NCBI RefSeq assembly: GCF_002878395.1
Contig: NC_061120.1
Span: forward strand, 94,379,163-94,443,162
From: Capsicum annuum
Taxonomy: Eukaryota; Streptophyta; Magnoliopsida; Solanales; Solanaceae
Reading direction: 5' to 3'
Length of the DNA stretch: 64,000 nt
Positions 1 through 11,229 of the stretch are shown here, one piece after another. The notes below the pieces were generated by a model. The model was not told the DNA's origin. It ran no database searches and was given only the letters and a program-made list of their open reading frames with translations. The translations under genes and the position numbers were made by a program. Position 1 is the stretch's first letter. Each line of letters starts with the position of its first letter.

Positions 1-2367
1 ACAAATCAATAGATAGATAATTGAATTATCTTTCCCACGATACCGATTTCTCAAAAATCCGATATCGGAGCAAAGAGTTATGCCCATTTTACTCTAACAT
101 GGTCAAGTTGGAAAACGGTGATGACGGTTCTGACAGGCTGTCATGTTTCTAATGCCATTTGTGATGACGTAGTCACTTTCTGACTACATTTCTAATGACG
201 TCATCAACTTTAGGTAGAAAATCAAAAATTCGACCCTTTTGTGATGATATTTTGTGACGGCCTATCACGTGTCTGACAGCCTATCACGGATGTCGTCAGC
301 CATTTTTTTCTGCAATTAAAGAGCGTTTTTTTTTATCTTTTCCACCCATTTTGACCCTCTATATATATATATCCATGTAAAGAAGAAAACTTCATTCTTC
401 TTCCATTTCATCAAGAATACTAGGGTTTCTCTCTCAAAAATCCAATCCAAATTTCCCAAGAACATCAAGAATACAACCATAGATTTTATAAATTGGTTCA
501 AAATTCAAGGTACCCAAGTCAAAAGCATCAAGAACCCTAACTCAAGAAGTGGAAAAGAAGTCTATAACAAGTTTCTTCATTCAAATCCATAATAAAGGCA
601 TGTAGGGTTTGAACAAGAAAACTTTGTTCTTGTCCCCAAAGATTTAATTTCTACTATTGAAATCCATGAATTTGCAAAGTGGGTTTACACCCAAATTACA
701 TTATTAATGATTTATGATATTTGAGCTATTCAAGATTGATACACATTACTATTTTATCATTTTATTTCTTAAATTGAGAACCTATGCTATGAGTTGAATA
801 TTATTATTATGAGTTGATGATTTCCGAATGATTTGAGATAAGAGTCATGATTTAAGCTTTTCTATGAGAATTTTTATGATTTAATATATATATATATATA
901 TTGATATTTGCGCTTGAGAGTCAAGAATGAGTTCTATGATGTTTTCATGAAGTTTTGGATACATGATTATTTTACAACTTCCAAATTATGACTTGATATT
1001 TAATATAGTGTATTTCATGTTCTACTATGAGTTGGTATTTCAAGTGATTTCAAGACATGTGTCAAGCTTTAAGCTTCCTTATGATAAATTGGATTATTGA
1101 GTATATTGATTCATGATATTGAGTTGTTATAATTAGTCTTGATATTAACTCAAAGTTATTGATATTTTCATGGCTAAATGAATTGATACATCTTGATGTT
1201 GAGAAAGATTGTTTGATTTTGAGTCGAGTTAGGAATCCATAGTTCTATATGATTTACCGATGAGATATATATTTATGTTTTGGTCTTTACAATGGACCCA
1301 CAATTGATATTGATTAAGATGGATTTCCTAATGCGTTCTGAGCTGAGTCTGGGAGGAGTATTTAGCACAGATCGAGAAATATGGTATTTCTCTAAAACTA
1401 CGTGCCACCGTAGGATTGATATTGATGATTGTGGGATAGAGGCTGAGTATGGGATTGTGATTGAGAAATTGAGGTTGTACTCCTTGGCAAGAGTACGACA
1501 CCCTTGCCAATGTGGGGTTCTCTCCTTAGGAGGGCAAAATGTTGGACTCCATGTGGCTGACACGGTGTAGTTATGTCGGTTATAAAAAACTTCCAAGTCC
1601 ATAAGAGTTTATGTTTCATGAGTTACCGAGTCACTCTAAGTCGTGATTTAAAGATTTTGAGGTAAGTATAATGATTTATGAGATTTATAACGTTTGTATT
1701 ACTATTGATGATTTACATGGAATATATTTCAGTTTATTCAAGCGAAGAAAGTTGTTATCGTCAGCATGTCTGATTTTTATATTCATTTATGATTTTATGT
1801 ATATTGTTGCATTGCACCCCCACATACTCAGTACATTCCTTAAAGTACTGACCCCTATATATTTCTATATTCTATAGTGCCTTATAATGTAGGTACAAGT
1901 TATAGAGCAGATACCGCATTCAGTCAGTTCACAGCTTCCAGTTGGCAGGTGATGAGTCCTTTTGATTCGAGGGCATCAGTCAGTTATACAGTTCGAGAAG
2001 TTTTGTATTTTTCTTACTTTAGTCATATTCAGATTGGGTAGTTAGGATTCATGACCAATCTATCTGAAATCTGTACCAGTAGAGGCTTCATAGACAGTCA
2101 GTAGAAGTTGATGTATTCAGTTTCAGTATCATTTGTAAAAGTAGAGTTGTAATCTTTTAAATTTCATATTTGTATTGATCAAGTTCGGATAAGTTCTATG
2201 TTTTTGTTGATCTTATATAGATTAAAGAATTTTATTCAGTTGTTTACGAGGTATGCCAGTAGCAGTGTTATCTTGGGGTCACTTGTGCCCCTAAGCACTG
2301 TGTGATGTCTCGGAACCCAAATTTCGGGGTATTACAAGCATCCGGGATATAGAATTGGGGAGTTGCA
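1..2367 (+). repeat. 5' LTR of gypsy element A (left end outside window)
   Basis: This is a long terminal repeat of a Ty3/gypsy retrotransposon, entering from the left edge, so at least 2.37 kb. The right end is placed at 2367 because GGAGTTGCA there is a one-step decay of the usual GGTGTTACA end, and because a degenerate primer-binding site starts four bases later, as in element D. A TATA-rich stretch at about 361-371 is followed by an 'actagggtttctctc' leader, typical of plant LTR R/U5 regions. An alternative end at 2336 (GGGGTATTACA) would leave a 35-bp gap before the primer site, so it is less likely. No matching 3' LTR is seen in the window. Confidence 0.75.
121..372 (+). promoter_or_regulatory. 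Putative LTR promoter: bZIP/G-box cluster plus TATA box
   Basis: Upstream of the TATA run (about 361-371) lies a dense set of short motifs. There is a perfect TGACGTCA palindrome at 196-203, a TGACGTAG variant near 164, a CACGTG G-box at 266-271, a near-palindrome TGACAGGCTGTCA at 131-143, and two near-identical units of about 20 bp at 255-273 and 274-294. TGACG and CACGTG cores are classical plant bZIP/bHLH binding sites. That they drive this LTR is inference from position. Confidence 0.5.
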
Positions 2368-2371
2368 AACT

Positions 2372-2384
2372 TGATTTCAGAACC
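2372..2384 (+). other. Degenerate primer-binding site of element A
   Basis: TGATTTCAGAACC matches the initiator-Met tRNA complement TGGTATCAGAGCC at 10 of 13 positions and lies 4 nt after the LTR end. It would prime minus-strand DNA synthesis. Confidence 0.65.
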
Positions 2385-2607
2385 TGAGGTTCAATAAAAT
2401 TCTAGAAAGTCTGAAAGCCACATCTAGTAGAGTCTCATGCATCGGTGTATAGCATGCCACACTTATGAACAAGAGGCTATGAGGCGTTTTAGGAAAAGTT
2501 TCCCTTCTTTAAGTATTCATATCGTGCGAGTGAGCATGACATCAAGTTATAGTCTCATTCTAATCCTTTTCTTACTTCCGTTTAAAAAACATTCCTCCCT
2601 AAAACAA

Positions 2608-3300
2608 CAACAAAAGAAGAACAGGAAATTAGCCAGCACCTTAGCCCGTTCAGGAAGATCACTGGGATGAGCATGTCTCCTATGTTGAATTCACATTCGT
2701 TTTCACTACCCTAGCCGATTCCATTATTTCTATGAATGAACGGCCAACTATTGTTCAGGACAAACTAGTGGCCAATACTACTGCAGCCAGAATTAAAGAC
2801 TTCACCCGTATGAACCCTCCAGTTTTTACCAGGTCTAAGTCAGATGAGGACCCATAGGAATTCCTTGATCAGGTGCAGAAAGTCAAATATATTATGGCGC
2901 TTATAGCTAGTGAGAGTTATAAGTTAGCCGCATATTAGTTGTAGGATGTGGCTCACTCATGGTTCAAGCAGTGGAAGGCAGATAGAGCCATTGATGCAGG
3001 GCCCGTAGAATGGGAGGAGTTTGCCACTGATTTTCTAGATAGTTCTTCCCACTAGAGTTGAGGGAAGCGAAGGTTTTGGTGTTTATTAATATGAAGTAGG
3101 GCAATATAACAGTGAAAGAGTATTCTCTCAAGTTTACTCTTCTAGCCAGATATGCTCCTCACGTGGTAGCAGATAGCAGATCTAAGATTAATAAGTTTGT
3201 GTCTAGCGTGTCTAACAATGTGGTCAAGAAGTATAGGAACACAATGCAGATTAAAGAGATGAACATATCAAGACTCATGGTCCATGCTCAGTACTTTGCA
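2608..3300 (+). pseudogene. gag remnant of element A
   Basis: Degenerate Ty3/gypsy capsid gene. Reading across frames gives a recognisable retrotransposon gag domain: a MNPPVF-like start near 2813, 'FLDQ' just after a stop at 2855-2857, 'DVAHSWFKQWK', a 'VEWEEFATDFLD' block, then 'VKEYSLKFTLLARYAP' and 'INKFVSSVSNNVVKKYRN' at 3112-3290 ending in 'RLMVHAQ'. In-frame stops replace conserved Gln (2855-2857, 3097-3099), and a frameshift lies near 3050. The same order is seen in element E at 32.0-32.7 kb. Homology stops near 3300, before the zinc knuckle, so protease and pol are missing. It cannot be translated as a whole. Confidence 0.75.
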
Positions 3301-4923
3301 TAATACTCTATTAATAAAGTATCAAAATTTTAAGATCAAAGGACATTTACAGAGTGTAATGTTGGCAAACAGAGAAGTAGGAAATATTAAGCAAATAATG
3401 ACTATTCTTGCTTTGAATAGTAAAATATTTTGTTTTAAATATTTCTCTCTTCTCCTTATATTGCAGCTACTTCAAAAAAGAGCTCGTGATTCCATCAAGT
3501 TCTCCCCTTCACTTTTTTGTTCGCTTATCACTATCAAGTAGATTTTCCTAAGCTTTCATTTTATTTGATTTTCTCAATTTTCTCTTTCTTTTGTTTCTCA
3601 TTTTGTTTTCTCTTTCCCCTAAAAAAACATTCAATTTATTTCTCACAAGAGAACCACATCTCATTTTTATTCTCACTACACCAACCTCCTTCTATTTTCC
3701 CCCTTTCTTTTTAGTTCCCGTTTTGTATGTTATTCAACTATAAAGTTAATTAGGGATGCTTTGAATCAATTTAGTGTAGAGAATATAATAAAGAGGAATA
3801 GACTTACAATGCAGTTAGTTAAAGAAATAATCTAAAAGGCTAAAAGGGGCTTAACTAAGGATAATGTAAGGGTAAAAAAAATAGTAGTCAAAAGTAATTG
3901 GCTTATAATGAACACCTTTATCATATCTCACATTTCGACAGTAATTTCAACATCGTACACTAACATAACAAGTTCTAGATGTTTGATACACAAGAAGCTA
4001 CAACAAGCACTCACTAAACATGGCAAAATGGTTCTACACTGGCTTTCTAAGACTACATACAACACAACTAAATTGAATGTATTAACATTATTAAGTCTGT
4101 GCTTTTTCGTTAAACTCAAGCCACTGAGACTATGTGCATAAAATGATGTTTCCCATGTTTTTTGTGTATATCGAGTAAGTTACCCATGTTGTATAATGTA
4201 TGCCTAAGTGGTAACTATAATTCAATGGTGGTGGATTCTACCCTACAATGTCTTACGACTAATTTTCCCTCAAGACGGTCGTTGTTTATCCGTATTCTGA
4301 AAATGTTATTAACTATGACTAATACAATCCTATAAATAGACTACTTTTTTTAAAGGTCTCTCCTAGGAAAAGAATCAAATAAAAACCAAGGAGTATGACA
4401 CTAAATATTTTAGACCATACTACTAATTACCATTAATAATGTAGACATAACAAAAACTACTTAAGCTATGTTTTACGAGTTACTAGCCATCACAATCACA
4501 AATAATAGTTGTCCAAATCATCTAGAAGAGAAATACAACTCGATTAAATGACAATGTGGGACAAGAAAAGACTTAAAAGTAGACTAAAATGCTTAAAGTA
4601 AAGCAAATAACAAAGAAAACACAAGGAAATCTAATTTTTCCCACCCCACACTCAAAAGAAAGAATTGTCCCTAGTGGTTAATAATCGAAAGCATAAGAGA
4701 GTGAAAGGGAATAACTTCCTGGGTCTCAATAATCCACATAATTGTTAGTGGTACCATTTGTTGGTCCTCTACACAAAGACCTCTGCATTATTATCATCTT
4801 CCCCTGCAACAAACCCTGTATCATCATATCGATGATAAAACATCATCATTATCATCTGCCTCTACATCATTATCATTAGCATATACGATAGACCCTGTAT
4901 CATCTATGAATCTTTTGATTTAA
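3301..4923. other. Unassigned AT-rich DNA
   Basis: No gene or element is recognised. There is a pyrimidine-rich stretch at about 3540-3700 and a 'cccaccccacactc' phrase near 4640 of a type often met in solanaceous retroelement DNA. The ORFs at 3112-4141 are short, have no recognisable domain and look like chance. A GAT/ATC-rich low-complexity stretch lies at about 4788-4890. Part may be the 3' continuation of the Athila-like remnant to the right, but I see no RT motif. Confidence 0.4.
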
Positions 4924-5238
4924 TCAATGGTAATTCAAATCAAAATCATTAACTATGATGGCTGACAACTTGTCATAGATCGAAGGAAATTTTATTGCAT
5001 TATATATTTGGAAGATCTTCATCTTATCATATTCCCTCATGGTAAATTTCCTATCTATCATATCAATCAAAGCTCTATATATGTGGCCAAAGATGGACAT
5101 TCTCAAAATAAATGGTACTTTTGGGCCTAGCAAAAAATCAAATATTAAAATTTCCATCAATAAAATATGCGATCCAACCTATACAAACACATCCTATATG
5201 ACTCTATCTAGTCTAACTAATGATTTTTCAACTAGTTG
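4924..5238 (-). pseudogene. Athila/Tat-like gypsy aspartic protease remnant
   Basis: Minus-strand translation gives 'QLVEKSLVRLDRVI', stop, 'DVFV', stop, 'VGSHIL', then 'VPFILRM', 'RALIDMIDRKFTMR' and 'YNAIKFPS'. This follows the order of the protease-linker region of non-chromovirus gypsy elements (Athila/Tat type): QLADRS-like, DVLVQVG-like, VPIILGRPFLATGRALID-like, LTMR-like, AMKFP-like. Two stops occur within about 30 codons, one of them at the conserved Gln of DVLVQVG. The fragment is about 105 codons and no flanking gag or RT is recognised. The family call is from memory of the motif pattern, without a search. Confidence 0.6.
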
Positions 5239-5724
5239 CAATTATTTTGTTGTGGTACAATATATTACATATTCCATATTCCTAATATTAATGGAGGGCT
5301 TTAAATTAGGACTAGCTGAAAGATACAAAGAACATGCTATCAATTGCTAACCAATAGTAATCTCAAGAATAAAGCTGCTAGGATCATTTAACTTGATATG
5401 TAAGATGTCTTAAATTTGAGATGTTTATTCCTCAGTAAGTACAATTGTCGAATACTCTGTTAACCGCCTCTTTTTTGCTGATATAGTTAGAATATTATGT
5501 CAATGACTCAAAATTTATCCATGATTGCACCAACTATAAATTCCCAATCGGTAAGACAAATCTCATAGCCATGTACAGTAAGTAATAAGCTAATAACTGT
5601 AAAGAAATTGAAACAAGGAATAGTGACTTACCACTCTATATACATACAAATAAAAATTATACAAAAAATAGGATCTATGGAAAACAATGGAGAACAAAAT
5701 ATACAAAATACCTATTCCTATACG
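5239..5724. other. Unassigned AT-rich DNA
   Basis: No recognisable gene or repeat boundary. The + strand ORF at 5039-5350 is the antisense shadow of the protease remnant. Confidence 0.4.
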
Positions 5725-6168
5725 TGTGACATGACCCCCGAGCCACTAAAGTAAAAGAGTACACATTTTTTCGAAAAGTACAAAATGTAGACAATAAATA
5801 TAGAAGGGAAATGGTAAAACTGTGGAGGCCAAAAGCTTTCTATAAATCCAATCAACCACCGCATCTGAACAAGTAAAAATCAGCAAGGATGAGTCATAGA
5901 CTCTATATCATAAAAAGATGTAGAAGTATAGTATGAGAACAAGAGCACGGGTACTCAATTGGCTTCATTGGCTGTCTTAAATAAGGAGAAAAAACATGTG
6001 GTAAAAATTAAGTAATTAATCATGCATGCAGAAAACTCCAAGTAGTATATATCACAAAATGTTAATAATAATAATAAACATATGCAAACACACACACACA
6101 TATATAATTATGAATAATGCATTGCAGTATGTGATGATGTTATGCAATAGGTGGCTAATGTAGTTATA

Positions 6169-6310
6169 CCCAAAATCTTACCTTGGGTCTTTTGGCATCT
6201 CACATATGATGTAATGATAAGACCCCGAACCTTACGTAGTTCATTTGGTATCTCACCTCGGACGTAATAACAGGTCCCAAAATCTTACATCAGGCTCTTA
6301 AACATCCTTG
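6169..6310. repeat. 54-bp tandem repeat, about 2.6 copies
   Basis: Units start at 6169 (54 bp), 6223 (53 bp) and 6276 (partial). Each opens with CCC(A/C)(A/G)AA(T/C)CTTAC and the first two continue with TTTGG(C/T)ATCTCAC and GTAAT. Identity by eye is about 70%. It lies inside the probable LTR at 5.7-8.1 kb. Confidence 0.65.
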
Positions 6311-6540
6311 CACAAATGGAAAATCATTAATTAGGTAAAACTGGTATGACACGATATCCTACCTCAATATAGACAAACTTCGGCTTGATTTGTAACTTTT
6401 CCCCAATTTAGTAAACAGTTGTACAATTTATCTTTCAAAATCTTTAAAGTAGAAAATCAATATCTTTTCTTAAATCCAGACCTTTTTCCATGGAAATGAG
6501 TGTACAAGTTTGTAGATGCAAACATAAAAATATGTATATG

Positions 6541-6612
6541 TATGGTACGATAATCTCTCTCTCTATATATATATATGTATACATATATATATGTGTATAT
6601 ATATATACACAA
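6541..6612. repeat. TA/CT-rich microsatellite stretch
   Basis: Runs of (CT)n, (TA)n and (GT/TA)n. The two overlapping ORFs of 68-75 codons on the - strand here are products of this simple sequence. Confidence 0.8.
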
Positions 6613-8339
6613 AAATATACGCACACAAACAGGTAGATAGATATAACTAAAAGATAATAACAATTGACCAAAATTTTATATACAACAAAATTATTTGGCT
6701 ATAAGCCCAACAATCGCGACAAATGGGATCATACAAAAGTAAACTACATCACAATCCATGCTAACAACTTTACCCCTACTTTACCTTGAATTTTTAGCTC
6801 AAACCTAAAGTAAGGTCCCAAAATCTAAGTCTTACACCAAAAGAAATGGCACTTGGAGAATATGAGTTGATTATAGAGACATCAAAACGTGAATGTCATT
6901 TGAAAGGTATATTCACAGCAAAGGTAATAATAAAATTGTGGGATGTAACACACGTTAAGGGTTAGAAGAACTAGAGTGTGATGATATAAGAAAAAATAAT
7001 CAAATAAAGCATGCATATAAGCAACTGAAACTCTGTAAAGGTGAGGATATGAGCATACATATCTTGCAAATGAGTATACTTAGTAGAAAAGTGATTCACT
7101 TACTTTAGCATCCTAGAAATAAGGTCAAGCAAGTATACTATACTAAATTCCCCAAAAGAGACCAATAAATTTAAAAATTCAAAATAAACCTAATCCTAAC
7201 CTACAAACCCCTTGACTAACTTGCAATGTCTAATACATACTATCCTCCAAGTGAAGGACAAAATAATTTACAATCTATCTTAGACAGAACAATAAATCTC
7301 AAGCTATAATAGAGGTATTTTCTCTTTTGCGAAGACTTGAAATGACCTTCAACTATCAGATAAGCGTTCTATAAACAAATATGAGAATAAAGATATCCAT
7401 ATTTACTATATAAGAATAAAGAAGAAAAGTGGGTCAAAAACATACCGCCGAGGCTTCTTGATTAAATTGAAATTTTCCAAAGTAAATATCTAACCCAAAG
7501 GGTGAGAAACTCATCCCAAAAATTTGGATGAAAACTAAATTTAATTCAAGTCTGATAGCAACCTAGAAAGTTTAACTCAACAAAGAGGAATTCAAAACCA
7601 CTATAATTGAATAAGACAAAATTAAGAAGGATTTAAGTGTCGAATTAATGAAAAACACAAGGGATCTACAGAGAACTTAGCCAAAACTTATATGATGGAA
7701 ATCCTACAAGAAATACTCTCTCAAAGCCCTGAATCTCAAATTTTAAGTGAAAATAAAATGAAACAAATGGAGGAATTTTATTTACTCCAAGGGGTCGTGA
7801 ATGCGAGGACCCTTTCTTTTTATTGTGAGACTGCACAAGTGTGACCCAAGTGAACACAAAAAAACTACACTTATGCATAAAGAACATGTTTTCCTAGACC
7901 CAATAAGATAATAATTTGTTGTTGCAAAGCACCCTTTGCAAATGTGAACGTCAAAACAATTCACCCTGCATAAACACGATGCATACATTCTGAATGTGAA
8001 TGGCAAAAATCAACCTACACCAGAAACTATTACTACCAAAAAACCTGAGTTAAAACAAGTCTTTTAATTAACCCTCGAGATTCATGTAGAATCTAGTTAA
8101 TGTAAACTAAATGTACTATTAAAAATTATATTTCAGGACTCAATGTAATCGGTGAACTGACCAATGAAGGTTGTCTAGGTGAAATGTTGACCATAGTTAT
8201 CACTTCCCAAATAAGCAAAAAATCTAACTATAATGACCCTCTAGCTCATTTCCTCAATTTATGCATATTTACAATATTTTTAATCATCGTAGCTACTTAA
8301 TGTTATTTTGACTTTTCAAAACTGTCAGTTAGATTATGG

Positions 8340-9297
8340 GACAGTTTATTCTGATATTAGACTCATTTTCCTATTTTTGAGCTTTTACAATTATGAAATT
8401 TTTGTTAGACCAAAAATCCTAATAAATAATACCGTATATGAATTTCTATTATGCCATCAACTTCAAATATAGATTTTACGCTAGTGGGACCCTAGGTTTA
8501 GGCCCCGAGGCATTCAAACTTATTTTGGGCTATTAAGTGGATTATATGAAAAATAGAACTATACGTGTGGGCCCCATATTTAGTGACATTATCTCAGATG
8601 AAAGTTTTGAGGTCTGTATTGAGTCTAAAATATTGAATTCGGTATGATAGCATTGTAAATTTCCATGTACGGGGCTCTGAACAAATCCCAAGAAGTAGTC
8701 GAAGACCATTTTGGACTTATCTAAAATCTAGTGCTTGATATTTGTAATGACTGCTTAAGTGGCAAACGCTTTAGATTCCATGAGAAACTTTAGCGGCCTT
8801 TTCCATTTGGCTGAGATCCGCTTTAGAAGTCAAAGACCGCTTAAACGGTTTAGCGGCCGGCAGACCGCTTTTGGAGTGCCTGCATCCCATGCCCTTATCA
8901 CTTTAGAAGACTTGTAGTCGCTTTAGAAAAGCCTAGAGGATGTTAATCTCCCTTTCTTTATCAAATTTTCCTCTTGTTTCTTCACTATTTTTACACCATT
9001 TGGCGAGCTTAAAGAGCCGAAAAAGTGGGGAATCATCTATTGAATCTAAGGCCAGTTAACCTAACACTCCATGGTCATTTTCTATTATTTTTTCCCATCA
9101 ATTTCCACCTTATTTAATTGTAAATTCTTTGAAATTAGGTCCTTAAATCCCTAGACCTTGGAGGATTATTTAGGCCCTGATTTATACATTATTTGTGCTC
9201 AACTTTAGAGCATGAACTCCTTGTACTACGAGGGACTTCATGATGGATAAAATTTTAGATTCTATTTGCGAGCCCATTTTTATCCAAATTCTGAGCT
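8340..9297 (+). repeat. Truncated LTR-like repeat, plus orientation
   Basis: The phrases 'ggcccCGAGGCATTC', 'TTTTGGGCTATTAAGTGG' and 'gtgggcccCAT', followed by a cluster of CGCTTTAG motifs (8760-8935), resemble solanaceous gypsy LTR sequence in + orientation. It is cut on the right by the start of element B at 9298. The left boundary is not defined. No coding sequence. Confidence 0.4.
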
Positions 9298-11101
9298 TGT
9301 CATGGCCCAAACTAGGGCCTAGTTATGATGGGTATCTCAAGCCCACCATGGACTGGAGACCACCCCCTTAGCATAATAACCATAATAAATTAGAATACAA
9401 TAAAGATAGAATTAAAAATAAGTCACATGAAAGTCTAAAAGTTAAAAGCCATAATACAACCCACCCTTATCCATGAAACCCTCTAAAGCTAGAGTAGCAT
9501 CTAAGTGTGGACATGCCCCTGACAATGACCATAAATATAGAATAATAAAATGATAGTTCCTTCTGAAGTAAGGAAGCTAACTACTTCATAGAAACTCAAC
9601 AGACGTGCTGAAGTACCTAACATTACATTGTACCAATAAAAATCTTTCAAACACTAAATCATGAAACAATGTAGCGTCTAGTGATAGTCAATGGTATAGG
9701 CACTAGAATATAACTCCCTAAATAAGGATAAAATAATGCAATTAGGAAAATCCAGTCAATAACTATATGCACCATATTTATCTACATATATATGGGATGT
9801 CGGGATAAGAGCAAAGGTCATGAACATGAGAGTTTATATATTTAACATAAATTGTGTATCTCACTCCATCCCAAAGGCAACCATGTGCTATACGGGTCCA
9901 GCTCCACCTTCTGGAAGGGCCTAGTACGTGTTAGCTGTATCAACTTAGGAAAAACAAAGGGAAAACTAAATCAACAAAGGCAAAATTAATAGGGTCAAAC
10001 CCTAATGTGCCAAATATGTTTTCCAGTGTTCACCCCCTCCCCCAGACTTACACCTTCATGGTAAGCTACACAATTCCTTTTAAGCCTAAAGTAAGAAAAT
10101 TTGCATATAAACCAATCCATTAATCTAGGAGTGACACATTAAGTCATTTACCACTTGGTATTGTCATAGTAATATGCTTTCAAGCTAAGTCAGTTATCCC
10201 AAACAAATCCACACAACCAAATTAGACTATCAAGTTCTATTTAATATCCAAAACCAAGGCCACCAAGGCTAACCAAAGCCATTTTAATTCATTTACCCTT
10301 TAAGGTTTAAAACAAGTGAAACATGCAATATTCCATATTAAAAATTATGTTTACTACGTGGATTGAGGTTAATTCAATTATCAAGCCGAAAATCCGTCAA
10401 CTTGGAGAACCCATGACCCTTATTCAAAACATTTATACCATACACAAAATCAATCCCAAAAATACCAATATAAAGCATGAATAATCAATTTAGAACACGG
10501 GATAAGTAATTCAATTAGTAAAAAACAAAAACCCTCAAACCAATTTAAAAACCCATAATTAATAATATGAAAATCCATTAAATTAATTCCATAATGTAAA
10601 ATTAAAGTTAGGGAAAGACAAACATGCCTAAATTACATAAGGAATTGAAAAAGATTTTGACTTCAGAGCTTGAATGGTGAATTCCTAGGAGTTTCTTAGT
10701 TTAAGTGTTAATGAGAAAGAAAATGGTCTTTTATCCTTAAAATTGATGGAAAAAGGTGTATTTTATGTTTATAGGTTATACAAGGTCTAAATAGTTCGAA
10801 ATCCCTGAACCCCAAGTGAAATTTTTTTTGGATAAATATAAAACAGTGAAGTGGCAAACCAATATCAAAGATGTTAGCCTCCGTACCACACCAATATCAT
10901 AGAGGTTAACCTTAGAGACCAAACCTTATCCCGGAGGTTTAGTGCCCCGGGGTCCTCAAATTATCTTGAGCCCCTTTTCAAAAATCTAAAACTTTCTCTA
11001 AACACCCTTTTAACATCCCTAAAAATAATTCCGGTCAAAAATTGACATTACGCACCTGGGAGGGTAAAAGTAAAATGATTGAAATTTTTAAGGGTCTTAC
11101 A
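9298..11101 (-). repeat. 3' LTR of element B (1.8 kb)
   Basis: The left end reads TGTCATGGCC and the right end GGGTCTTACA, so on the - strand it begins TGTAAGACCC and ends GGCCATGACA, the normal TG...CA form. The opening 'ggcccaaactagggcc' block recurs in diverged form at 52,581. The body is AT-rich and non-coding. Confidence 0.75.
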
Positions 11102-11111
11102 TTACCCCTCA
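11102..11111 (-). other. Polypurine tract of element B
   Basis: The - strand reads TGAGGGGTAA directly before TGTAAGACCC. This purine block would prime plus-strand synthesis at the LTR edge. Confidence 0.65.
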
Positions 11112-11229
11112 CCCTAGGATCGATCGTCCCAAAATGATGAGTTTGGACATTTTTAGCACGTGAATAGCATGAATACAACAGAATCAAAATACATCTCAGA
11201 AGTGATAAGAGGAAAATAAAACTCATACC

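Larger units (their letters stand above)
5725..8100 (-). repeat. Probable old LTR, minus orientation
   Basis: The block opens with TGTGACATGACCCCC, the look of the reversed 3' end of solanaceous gypsy LTRs (TG...). It contains a tandem 54-bp repeat at 6169-6310 and a CA/TA microsatellite. Near 7700-7740 it contains a reversed leader-like phrase, 'caagaaatactctctcaaag'. No coding domain is visible. The right boundary is a guess; homology cannot be followed past about 8.1 kb. No partner LTR or target-site duplication was found. Confidence 0.35.

Noticed and set aside
1273..1619. Overlapping ORFs on both strands, the longest 109 codons
   Set aside because: They lie within the LTR of A, overlap in several frames and show no protein motif; typical of LTR U5 sequence.
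2336..2371. LTR end of A at 2336 (GGGGTATTACA)
   Set aside because: It would leave 35 nt before the primer site; the weaker end at 2367 gives the 4-nt spacing seen in element D.
5039..5350. 103-codon + strand ORF
   Set aside because: It is antisense to the Athila-like protease remnant, which explains the open frame.
6444..6671. Two overlapping - strand ORFs with Tyr/Ile-rich repeats
   Set aside because: Generated by TA/GT microsatellite sequence.
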